Shown here in pieces: positions 32,085 to 39,209 of a DNA stretch of 40,758 nt. Position numbers and translations under genes: made by a program. Positions within the stretch are counted from its first letter, which is position 1, and each line of letters begins with the position of its first letter. Origin of the DNA: JAJFTV01 sp036825755 (GTDB lineage Bacteria; Chloroflexota; Anaerolineae; Anaerolineales; Anaerolineaceae); NCBI GenBank assembly GCA_036825755.1, contig DAISXR010000021.1, forward strand, positions 1 through 40,758, written 5' to 3'. A model generated the notes under the pieces. It was not told the DNA's origin and did no database searches. It was given only the letters and a program-made list of their open reading frames with translations.

Positions 32085-32438
32085 CTATCCACCGGTTCGC
32101 TGCCGGCACAGATCCAATGATTCAACCGCATGCCGCAGGTGCGGGATGACAATGCTGCCCCCAATCACCAATGCTACATTAAAACAGTCATACAATTCGG
32201 CATCACTGCAGCCCTCGTTTACGCACTGTAAAACGTGATAATCAATACAATCATTGCAGCGCAACACCATCGATGCCACCAACCCGAGCAATTCTTTCGT
32301 TTTGCTGTCCAGTGCACCTTCTTTATACGCGTTGGTATCCAGGTTGAAGAACCGCTTGATCCCCAGATGTTCAATTTCATCGATGCGCTGGTTCATGCGG
32401 GTTCGATACGTTTCGAATTCATCCAATCTTGATGTCAT
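32085..32438 (-). CDS. Carboxymuconolactone decarboxylase/AhpD-family protein
   Basis: This small protein of about 117 residues has the CMD helical fold and the CxxC redox pair in RCNDCIDYHVLQC, followed by the downstream His, as in AhpD alkylhydroperoxidases. The segment LGLVASMVLRCNDC and the C-terminal ALVIGGSIVIPHLRHAVE are typical. It could reduce peroxides with a thiol partner; a decarboxylase role is unlikely given the CxxC. The start at 32438 (MTSRLDEF) is one of two adjacent ATG codons after a GAGGA. It is the last gene of a three-gene unit with an LMW phosphatase and a flavodoxin-fold reductase, 16 bases downstream of the phosphatase stop. Confidence 0.85.
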   Translation of the reverse strand: MTSRLDEFETYRTRMNQRIDEIEHLGIKRFFNLDTNAYKEGALDSKTKELLGLVASMVLRCNDCIDYHVLQCVNEGCSDAELYDCFNVALVIGGSIVIPHLRHAVESLDLCRQRTGG

Positions 32439-32453
32439 CATTCCTCGCACAGA

Positions 32454-32918
32454 TTATTGATTCTGATCTTTTCGGATAACGGTCAATAGACCTCTACAGG
32501 CATCGTCTAAAAGATCGTACACTTCATTGAAGTCCAGTGTGTAATATGGATCGGGCACATCCTGAAGGGTGGTCTTCCTGCTGTAATCGAGCATGAGATG
32601 CACATTCCCGACGCCCTTCAGAGCCTGATAATGACTGGTATCCAGGGCAATAACATAATCATAACTACCGATATCCTGCATATTGACCTGGCGGGCAGTT
32701 TTTTGCGGATCCAGGGGAACCTGCATTTCCGACAAAACCTTGATGGTCCCGCGATGAGGTCTCTCGCCGATATGGTACGAGACCAACCCGGCTGAACTGA
32801 TTTCAAAGCGGTCGGACAGACCTGCTTCCTCCACCATATGTTTAAAAATTGCCTCTGCCATGGGTGATCGACAAATATTGCCGGTGCAGACAAAAATGAC
32901 CCTGATTTTCTCTGTCAA
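32454..32918 (-). CDS. Low-molecular-weight protein tyrosine phosphatase family
   Basis: This 154-residue protein has the P-loop VCTGNICRSP (C-x5-R-S) near its N-terminus and the general acid Asp in VPDPYYTLDFNEVYDL near residue 115, the full catalytic set of LMW phosphatases. The DPYY form is typical of bacterial phosphotyrosine phosphatases acting on kinases or exopolysaccharide proteins. ArsC-type arsenate reductases share the fold but usually have extra cysteines. The likely start is a TTG at 32918 with AGGA about seven bases upstream; it overlaps the TGA of the upstream reductase gene by three bases, so the two are translationally coupled. Confidence 0.85.
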   Translation of the reverse strand: MTEKIRVIFVCTGNICRSPMAEAIFKHMVEEAGLSDRFEISSAGLVSYHIGERPHRGTIKVLSEMQVPLDPQKTARQVNMQDIGSYDYVIALDTSHYQALKGVGNVHLMLDYSRKTTLQDVPDPYYTLDFNEVYDLLDDACRGLLTVIRKDQNQ

Positions 32919-33673
32919 TCTTTTTCCTCGTGTGTATTGGGTGTGGAATGAATGGCGGTTTCCCAATCGAAATCATTGAATAATTGAAAGTTCTGGTCTG
33001 CGTCCTCGATTTCTGGAAATTTGAGCGGCTTAAGTGTATCAACTTGATCCAAATAACGTCTCAGTTCGAGCTTTAGCTCATCCCGTTTATCCTCGCTCAT
33101 CCGTGAAGGCTGCCAGGCGATAAAAGGCGGCAGCACATCAAAACCTACATAATTCAAAATGCCGCGATGGATCGGGAAAAGGATCGTTTCAATAGGTCCA
33201 TTCAACCCCTGTTTTGAATATTGCACGCGGCTGTTGCCGGTGGTCAACAGGATCATCGCTTTCCGGCCGCGTAAACCGCCGTGATTGTAGATCATGGTGC
33301 GGTTATATGCAAAACCGGGTGTCAGCACCCTGTCGACCCAACCCTTCATAATAGCCGGCATGGAGAACCACCACAGGGGAAACTGCAGGATCAACAGGTC
33401 ACACCAACGCAGGCGCTCCTGCTCCTGTAAAATATCGGGGGCAAGTTCGCCGTTCTCAGTAGCGCGGCGCTGCTCATCACGAAAACGCGCACGTGGGGAT
33501 GGATCCTGGCTTAAGAAGTCACGTATCGACGCGACCGGCTCGAAATCCATCTCATATAAATCGGATACGATCACCTGGTGACCGGTTTGCTGAAGAGCCT
33601 CAACTGCCAGTGCATGCAATGAGGCGTTCAATGACCGCTTTTCAGGATGTGCATAAACCAGAAATACATTCAT
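32915..33673 (-). CDS. Flavodoxin-fold NAD(P)H (quinone) oxidoreductase
   Basis: This 252-residue protein belongs to the flavodoxin-like NAD(P)H oxidoreductase family (NQO/MdaB/KefF type). The N-terminus VYAHPEKRSLNASLH is the FMN/FAD phosphate-binding motif. Further family segments are LLILQFPLWWFSMPAIMKGWVDRVLTPGFAY and KAMILLTTGN with GILNYVGFDVLPPFIAW. It would reduce quinones or other electrophiles by two electrons with NAD(P)H in the cytoplasm. A C-terminal tail of about 30 acidic residues extends beyond the usual fold. It is the first gene of the three-gene unit; AAGG lies 12 bases before the ATG. A long inverted repeat lies between it and the S9 peptidase gene. Confidence 0.88.
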   Translation of the reverse strand: MNVFLVYAHPEKRSLNASLHALAVEALQQTGHQVIVSDLYEMDFEPVASIRDFLSQDPSPRARFRDEQRRATENGELAPDILQEQERLRWCDLLILQFPLWWFSMPAIMKGWVDRVLTPGFAYNRTMIYNHGGLRGRKAMILLTTGNSRVQYSKQGLNGPIETILFPIHRGILNYVGFDVLPPFIAWQPSRMSEDKRDELKLELRRYLDQVDTLKPLKFPEIEDADQNFQLFNDFDWETAIHSTPNTHEEKD

Positions 33674-33689
33674 AAGGTGATTCTACCTT

Positions 33690-33722
33690 GCAGGAGATGG
33701 AAGGTGTACCTCCATCTCCTGC
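33690..33722. repeat. Long inverted repeat between S9 peptidase and reductase genes
   Basis: GCAGGAGATGG (33690-33700) pairs perfectly with CCATCTCCTGC (33712-33722), and the inner AGG/CCT bases extend the stem past a single bulged A. No T-tract follows on either strand, so it may be a Rho-dependent or mRNA-protecting hairpin or an operator rather than an intrinsic terminator. Confidence 0.6.
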
Positions 33723-33738
33723 CGGAGAAAAATATCGG

Positions 33739-35742
33739 TTACTTGAGGTACTTTTCAAACCAGCGTAAAATGTGATTCAAACGGGCGATCCGGCGATCGG
33801 TGCGGCCCATGCGGGATAAGCCATGTGGTTCCTCCGGGAAACGCACCATCTCTGTATCGACTCCCATCCGTTTCAAGGCAACAAAGACCTGCTCACCCTG
33901 TTCAATGGCACACCGCAGATCCATCTCATTATGGATCACCAAGGTCGGCGTTTTAGCATTGCCAATATATTTGATGGGCGAGTTGTTCCACAGGTTTTCA
34001 ATACTCACATACGGCGGGACGTTGCCGAAGTCCTGTTCAAACAGGTAACCCATATCGCTCGATCCCCACATACTGACCAGGTTACTGACGCACCGTTGGG
34101 TGACCGCAGCTTTGAACCGGTCGGTGTGTCCGATGATCCAGTTGGTCATGTATCCGCCGTAGCTACCGCCAGTTACGCCCATTTTCTCGCGATCGATGTA
34201 GGGTCGTTCTGCTACCAAATCTGAGAATGCCATCAAATCATCCATGGCCGGTCCACCCCAGTTATTGGTGATGGCTTTGGCGTGCTCGGTTCCATACCCT
34301 GTTCCGCCACGCGGGTTAGAGAAATACACCACATACCCTTTGGAAGCCAGATAGAAAAACTCGTGCATCATCAGATTGCCGTACATGGCCCACGGCCCAC
34401 CGTGGATTTCGAGGATGGACGGATACTTCTTTGAAGGATCAAAATCGGGCGGGGTCATGATCCAACCCTGCAGATCAGAGCCCGAGGGACTCTTGAACCA
34501 TACTTCTTCCACTTTCCCCAGGTTGATTTCATCAAATAATTCTTTGTTAATGGAGGTCAATTTCCGGGAAGATTTTTCACCCATCGCCTGGTAGTAAATC
34601 TGGCTTGGGTCATACATATTTCCCTGGCAATAGATGAACGCGTCCTGGTTCTGGCTGAAACCGAGACTGCCCACATCGCCTCCCGGCCCTACCACCACGC
34701 TCACATCACCGTTCGTGACATCCACCTTTTTGATCATGGAACTGCCATTTTCAGCCGTTCTAAAATACACAAACCGGCTGTCTTTTGACCAGATCGGCGG
34801 GATGGGTTCAATACCACCCAGATCGTTGATCACACTGTCACCGGCGTAGAAATCATATTTTTCCGTCAAATTACGGGCTGGCTGTTGGGCATCGGTGGAC
34901 ACTACCCAGATGTCGTTGTTCTCATACATCTTGCCTTCATCATCGGCGCCGTAATAAGCAATCCACTTCCCATCCGGTGAGAAGACGGGAGCATTTTTTC
35001 CTCCACGGGGAGTGTTCAGCTTTGTGAATTCACCGCCCTCAGCCGGCATGGTGAATATATCGACCGCGTAAACATCCATATCCGGATCGGGCTGCCGGTT
35101 GGACAGGAACACAATCCTCTTGCCGTCTTCAGACCAGGAAGTCTGCTGCTCGTCAAATACAGCGTGGTCCGTTAACTGGCGGGTCTCCTTTGTGGCAGTG
35201 TCGACCACCCAGATATGCTCCCGTTCTTTGGGCAAAAAGCCGTACCCATCCAGTTTGTAAGTCAGGCGGGTGATATGCCGCGACACAACACCCAGTTTCC
35301 GTTTGTTTTCATCCTCCTGACGTTCTACCACCTCGGCGTCCATCTTGATACCATTGAAGAGGATTTTTGTTCCATCAGGGCTCCAGCAATAACCGTTGAT
35401 CTCGCCCTTAAACTCGGTCAGCGGGCGCGCCTCACCGCCGGACGCGGGCAGCAGATAAATCTGAAGCGGTTTTTCTTTGTCACCGCGGTTTGATAAAAAT
35501 GCAATGGTACTCCCATCCGGTGACCATTCAGGCGATGCATCAATTTGATCGCCAAAGGTAAACTGCCGCTGTACGCCGTCCTTTACGGTAATCAGGTAAA
35601 GGTTGGATGTCTTTTTCTGGGTGGTTTGGTCAATTCGCGTCAGCGAAAAAATGACCCGTTCCCCGTCCGGTGATAGCCGCGGGGTTTGAGGAGTTTGAAT
35701 TCGATATAAGTCTTCTGCGGTAATGGTTCGTTTTTCAGTCAT
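33739..35742 (-). CDS. S9-family prolyl oligopeptidase (acylaminoacyl-peptidase-like)
   Basis: This 667-residue cytoplasmic serine peptidase has an N-terminal beta-propeller of PD40-type repeats (residues about 20-400; SPDGERVIF, SPDGSTIAFLSNR, SEDGKRIVFLSNR, SPDGKWIAYYG). The C-terminal alpha/beta-hydrolase domain carries the catalytic triad: Ser527 in GGSYGGYMTNW, Asp608 in NEMDLRC and His640 in EPHGLSR. The propeller limits access to short peptides. GAGG lies five bases before the ATG. It follows ridA by 21 bases. With the M42 array upstream, it suggests a strong peptide-degrading capacity. It lacks a signal peptide, so it acts on imported peptides. Confidence 0.94.
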   Translation of the reverse strand: MTEKRTITAEDLYRIQTPQTPRLSPDGERVIFSLTRIDQTTQKKTSNLYLITVKDGVQRQFTFGDQIDASPEWSPDGSTIAFLSNRGDKEKPLQIYLLPASGGEARPLTEFKGEINGYCWSPDGTKILFNGIKMDAEVVERQEDENKRKLGVVSRHITRLTYKLDGYGFLPKEREHIWVVDTATKETRQLTDHAVFDEQQTSWSEDGKRIVFLSNRQPDPDMDVYAVDIFTMPAEGGEFTKLNTPRGGKNAPVFSPDGKWIAYYGADDEGKMYENNDIWVVSTDAQQPARNLTEKYDFYAGDSVINDLGGIEPIPPIWSKDSRFVYFRTAENGSSMIKKVDVTNGDVSVVVGPGGDVGSLGFSQNQDAFIYCQGNMYDPSQIYYQAMGEKSSRKLTSINKELFDEINLGKVEEVWFKSPSGSDLQGWIMTPPDFDPSKKYPSILEIHGGPWAMYGNLMMHEFFYLASKGYVVYFSNPRGGTGYGTEHAKAITNNWGGPAMDDLMAFSDLVAERPYIDREKMGVTGGSYGGYMTNWIIGHTDRFKAAVTQRCVSNLVSMWGSSDMGYLFEQDFGNVPPYVSIENLWNNSPIKYIGNAKTPTLVIHNEMDLRCAIEQGEQVFVALKRMGVDTEMVRFPEEPHGLSRMGRTDRRIARLNHILRWFEKYLK

Positions 35743-35763
35743 TTTTTCCTCTTTTGCTGCTGA

Positions 35764-36150
35764 TCATTCATGAATCATCTGGGCCGCAATAGCGTCCAGT
35801 TCAATTAAAAATCCATAATGCAAATCACGGGTGGGAACTACAGTACGGGCGGGTTGATGACCCTTGAAGAAATCGGCATATTCTTTGTTGACCCTGGGCC
35901 ATAATTCAATATCTGATACATAGACCGTTGTCCGTAAGACATGCTGGCTGTCCGAGCCGGAAGCCTTCAGAATTGCTTCCAGATTTTCAAGCGCCTGTCG
36001 GGTTTGCTCTTCAATGGACCCAAATGTCTTTTCACTGGTAGCAGGATTTACAGGCAACTGACCTGAGACGTAGACGATCCCCTGGTGGGTAATGGCCTGG
36101 CTGTAATGCCCTGCCGGGCGTGGCGCGCTTTCTGTATAAATGCTCTCCAT
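35764..36150 (-). CDS. ridA: RidA family protein (reactive imine/enamine deaminase)
   Basis: This 128-residue protein is a YjgF/YER057c/UK114 trimer-forming member. RidA proteins hydrolyse reactive 2-aminoacrylate-type enamines to 2-oxoacids. GHYSQAITHQGIVYVSGQLPVNP and the segment TTVYVSDIELWPRVNKEY are family hallmarks, and the catalytic-site Arg in QPARTVVPTRDLHYG and the C-terminal acidic ELDAIAA match. The start at 36150 has AGGAG five bases upstream; a GTG one codon before is less well placed. It lies between the M42 array terminator and the S9 peptidase gene, with which it is probably co-transcribed. Confidence 0.93.
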   Translation of the reverse strand: MESIYTESAPRPAGHYSQAITHQGIVYVSGQLPVNPATSEKTFGSIEEQTRQALENLEAILKASGSDSQHVLRTTVYVSDIELWPRVNKEYADFFKGHQPARTVVPTRDLHYGFLIELDAIAAQMIHE

Positions 36151-36196
36151 CACTACTCCTTTGTGTCACAATCTGCATCAGGATGATCGTGCAAAT

Positions 36197-36222
36197 AAAG
36201 GGATGCCAGCCGGCATCCCTTT
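36197..36222 (-). terminator. Probable intrinsic terminator of the M42 gene array
   Basis: AAAGGGATGCC (36197-36207) pairs perfectly with GGCATCCCTTT (36212-36222). On the minus strand the hairpin is followed by the weak T-tract TTTATTTG. It lies 34 bases after the stop of the third M42 gene and before ridA. Confidence 0.65.
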
Positions 36223-36256
36223 GAAAAGCAAAATCAATACTGATCCCGTCTCCGGT

Positions 36257-37321
36257 TTACAGATTGGACAGGCTTGCCAACCCGGCTTTCAGCAGACGGG
36301 TTGTATTTTCCCAATCACGCAGATTAGCCAGGTTGATGGCTGTGTGTGCGTACCTCACCGGCACAGAGATGGTGATGCTGCGCATGCCGGCTTTCACCTT
36401 ATTGATGGCTCCGGCCGCTTCTACACGTGTTTCAACCATACCGGCCTGCCCCACCTGATAAGGGATGTTTTCCTTTTCAGCGGTCTGCAAAAAATGTTCA
36501 AACAGTGCCGAATCTGAAATCACCTTGCGATGGACGGGGAAAACCACCGGGCCAGCGCCGAGGCGGCATCCAAAGCGTGAGTTTTCCTGATCAGGCTGCG
36601 CCGTGGGCAGATCAGCGGCTTCGGCCGCATCTACAAGAATGACAAAATCCGGTTCCAGGTTGAACGCCGCCACCATTTCGCCGCGGTTGCCCAACTCTTT
36701 TTGCGAATTGAAGACGGCATACACATCCAATGTTTCCGGCAGTTGGGTAAGCAGGTCAATTAATATGGCAACGCCCAGACGGTTATCGAGTGCTTTGCCA
36801 AACAAACTCGTCCCGTTTTGCCGGAATTCGGTCGCAAAGACGGCCCGATCACCTGTTTCGACTTTGCCTTTCGGCCCTACGTCGATGCGCAATGTGGAAA
36901 GTGGGATCGCCTGCTTGCGTTGCTCTGCAGTGGTCAAATGGATGGCACGCGCGCCGATCACTCCGGGGATGCGGTTCTTGCCCACCAGCACCGGTTTCCC
37001 GGGAAGTTGGCGAATATCAACATCCCCTACCAGTGCGAACGGATACAAGCCATCGCCGTCATCACCGGTGATCATAAAACCGGTCTCATCCATGTGAGCG
37101 GCCAGCATCACCTTTTTGGCTCCATCCACGTTTGACAGTCGGTGAACAATCACGTTGCCAAGAGCATCTTCCTGGATTTCTGCATTGAAAGATTTAAGCG
37201 CTTCTCGAATGATTTCTCTGACTGCCCGTTCTCCACCTGAAACGCCAGACGCGTTGGATAGATCAGCCAGCAGTTTGACCGAATCAGAGCTGAAATCCTT
37301 CTGATTGGCTTGCGATGTCAT
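36257..37321 (-). CDS. M42-family protein lacking the catalytic Glu
   Basis: This 354-residue M42 protein keeps the five metal ligands (His76 in AAHMDETG, Asp179 in KALDNRLG, Glu209, Asp231 in LVDAAEA and His326 in VRYAHT). The catalytic general base, the first Glu of the usual QEEVG motif, is Lys208 (SQKELGNRG). It may therefore be inactive, altered or a structural/regulatory subunit of the mixed complex formed by the family. The substrate loop GGTDGGA seen in its neighbours is also absent, replaced by a stretch ending AGMRSITISVPVRYAHT. GGAGGA precedes the start at 37321, four bases after the preceding M42 gene. A shorter partial relative lies at 10530-10960. Confidence 0.88.
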   Translation of the reverse strand: MTSQANQKDFSSDSVKLLADLSNASGVSGGERAVREIIREALKSFNAEIQEDALGNVIVHRLSNVDGAKKVMLAAHMDETGFMITGDDGDGLYPFALVGDVDIRQLPGKPVLVGKNRIPGVIGARAIHLTTAEQRKQAIPLSTLRIDVGPKGKVETGDRAVFATEFRQNGTSLFGKALDNRLGVAILIDLLTQLPETLDVYAVFNSQKELGNRGEMVAAFNLEPDFVILVDAAEAADLPTAQPDQENSRFGCRLGAGPVVFPVHRKVISDSALFEHFLQTAEKENIPYQVGQAGMVETRVEAAGAINKVKAGMRSITISVPVRYAHTAINLANLRDWENTTRLLKAGLASLSNL

Positions 37322-37324
37322 GGC

Positions 37325-38056
37325 TTAATCCTCCCAGCGGATATCGGCAGTGTTTTCATCCCCCAACCAGGTGATGAACTCAGCCAGAAGCCGCCCGGTG
37401 CGCTGAATGTCTTTCATGTGTACGGTTTCTACCGGTGTGTGCATATAGCGAAGCGGGATGCTCAACACCATGGTCGGGCGTCCGCCGCGNNNNNNNNNNN
37501 NNNNNNNNNNNNNNNNNNNNNNNNNNNNNNNNNNNNNNNNNNNNNNNNNNNNNNNNNNNNNNNNNNNNNNNNNNNNNNNNNNNNNNNNNACCAGATCTCC
37601 TGCACGTACCTTTTGCGCCACCTCATCCGCTGTCAATCCCATATCCACGAACAATTGATCCAGTGACATGGGGGTTCCGGGAGTATGGCCTTCGATCAGC
37701 CAGTCAGGAGGCTGTACGACCACACCCTTCAGAACCTCGCGGCCAAAAACGGTGACCGGCTGGCCAGGCATCACACGCGGATCCACACCGCCCACATCAG
37801 TAATGCGCAAAAATTCGCCTTGAACGGCAGTGACGATCAGCCCGATGGCATCCATATGTCCGGCAAGCAAAACGCTCTTACGGGGTTCATCACCGGCGCC
37901 TTTCTTTAATCCTTCCAGACTGCCTGCCGGGCTGACCCGCATTTCATCCACAAGTCCTGTCCAGCGCTTTTCGATGACTTCACGCACCGGTTTCTCATGA
38001 CCTGAAAGACCGGGCAGTGTGATCATTTCCTTTAAGAATGATTTCAATTCACTCAT
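37325..38056 (-). CDS. M42-family metallopeptidase interrupted by a gap
   Basis: This is the middle gene of the M42 array. The N-terminal part (155 residues, 37590-38056) has LPGLSGHEKPVREVIEKRW and the first metal His in LLAGHMDAIGLIV. The C-terminal part (54 residues, 37325-37489) has the last metal His in RYMHTPVETVHMKD. A family member of about 340 residues would need roughly 130 more residues than are present, so the 100-N gap stands for about 0.4 kb, and the catalytic Glu region cannot be checked. It follows the first array gene by 13 bases. It is the most divergent of the array members (shorter N-terminus). Confidence 0.8.
   Translation of the reverse strand: MSELKSFLKEMITLPGLSGHEKPVREVIEKRWTGLVDEMRVSPAGSLEGLKKGAGDEPRKSVLLAGHMDAIGLIVTAVQGEFLRITDVGGVDPRVMPGQPVTVFGREVLKGVVVQPPDWLIEGHTPGTPMSLDQLFVDMGLTADEVAQKVRAGDLXXXXXXXXXXXXXXXXXXXXXXXXXXXXXXXXXXRGGRPTMVLSIPLRYMHTPVETVHMKDIQRTGRLLAEFITWLGDENTADIRWED
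37490..37589. other. Scaffold gap of 100 N inside an M42 gene
   Basis: Exactly 100 N of conventional filler. Family length suggests about 0.4 kb is really missing. The frame across it is kept only by chance. Confidence 0.95.
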
Positions 38057-38069
38057 GCTGATGCCTCTT

Positions 38070-39080
38070 TCAGCCTAAATCAATCGGTTTGCTGACCAGT
38101 TCAACCGTCAACTTTACACAGTTTACGACGTCTTCGTAATCCACCATTTCAGATGGGGTATGGACGTAGCGCGTAGGAACCGAGATACAACCGGCTGGTA
38201 CGCCGCTTCGGGTGAGGTTGATGGCGCCGCCATCGGTTCCGCCAGCAGAGATCACCTCAAACTGATGCGGAATATTCAAAGAAACGCACGCTTTTTCCAT
38301 CCATGCCACCACACGCGGATCCACGACCAGCGATGAGTCCTTGGCTTTGATGGCAGGGCCTTTGCCCAGTTTCACATCGTTGAATGCGCCTTTGGGGGTA
38401 TCCAAGGTAGGTGTCACATCGATGGCGAACCCTACTTCTGGATCAATCGAGTACGCAGAGGTGGTAGCGCCGCGCAGGCCAACTTCTTCCTGTGTGCTGA
38501 AGACAAAATAAACCTCATTGACGGTCGATTTCATGTCCTTCAGCGCCTGAGCCATAATGGCGGTAGCGATCCGGTCATCCATCGCCTTGGAAACCAGCCG
38601 GTTCCCCAGATCTTCAAACGGGCGGTCAAAACAGGCTACATAACCAACCTTTACCGGGCAGTCTTCAGCGCTGGTAGCACCAACGTCGATATACATTTTA
38701 TCCAACGTGGGTTTGGGCATCATGAAGAATTCGCCAAAATTGCTGAACTCCACCATGATTACACCCACCTGCCCGTTCATGAAACGCACACGCGAGCCAA
38801 GACAGGTTAACGGATTCACGCCGCCAACCGGTGTAAAGCGCACAAAGCCATTCTTATCAACATGGGTGACCATTACCCCGATTTCATCCATGTGCCCGGA
38901 AACCATAATCCGTTTGTTGTCCGCTGTCTTTGTGCCCTTGCGAACGATCAGGTTGCCAAGGTTGTCCACCCGGATCTCATCGGCAAAAGGCTCCACTTCC
39001 TTACGAAGAATCTCTCGTATATTCTGCTCAAACCCCGATGGACCGGTCGCTTCCACTAACTTCTTGATCAGCTCTTTCAT
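38070..39080 (-). CDS. M42-family metallopeptidase (TET-type aminopeptidase)
   Basis: This 336-residue enzyme is the first gene of the array. All active-site residues are present: His63 and Asp65 in SGHMDEIG, Asp in KAMDDRIA, the Glu pair in TQEEVGLRGA, Asp in AIDVT, and His in TRYVHTPSE; GGTDGGAI is the substrate loop. It is a close paralogue of the protein at 10991-11995, with the same N-terminal KKLVEATGPSG. GGAGG lies about nine bases before the ATG. A cytoplasmic oligomeric peptidase trimming N-terminal residues is the expected role; the residue preference is unknown. The upstream 129 bases contain a possible terminator of recD2. Confidence 0.93.
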   Translation of the reverse strand: MKELIKKLVEATGPSGFEQNIREILRKEVEPFADEIRVDNLGNLIVRKGTKTADNKRIMVSGHMDEIGVMVTHVDKNGFVRFTPVGGVNPLTCLGSRVRFMNGQVGVIMVEFSNFGEFFMMPKPTLDKMYIDVGATSAEDCPVKVGYVACFDRPFEDLGNRLVSKAMDDRIATAIMAQALKDMKSTVNEVYFVFSTQEEVGLRGATTSAYSIDPEVGFAIDVTPTLDTPKGAFNDVKLGKGPAIKAKDSSLVVDPRVVAWMEKACVSLNIPHQFEVISAGGTDGGAINLTRSGVPAGCISVPTRYVHTPSEMVDYEDVVNCVKLTVELVSKPIDLG

Positions 39081-39136
39081 AACGATAGCCTCCAGGTATG
39101 TAATGATTCAGGTAGATTCGGTCTGACGAAACAAAA

Positions 39137-39157
39137 ACCCGCTTAAAAGATGTGGGT
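39137..39157 (-). terminator. Weak intrinsic terminator downstream of recD2
   Basis: On the minus strand ACCC-AC pairs with GC-GGGT (one mismatch) around an AT-rich loop, followed by TTTTTGTTT. It lies about 50 bases after the recD2 stop. The stem is short, so support is moderate. Confidence 0.45.
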
Positions 39158-39209
39158 CAACACATAATTGCTCATCACAATTTTACTTCAAAAAAATGAC
39201 GGTCTGCAA

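Noticed and set aside
36257..39080. Gaps 1 and 3 as collapsed copies of one repeated M42 region
   Set aside because: The flanking sequences belong to different M42 subtypes and differ clearly at the DNA level, so collapse of identical repeats is not supported.
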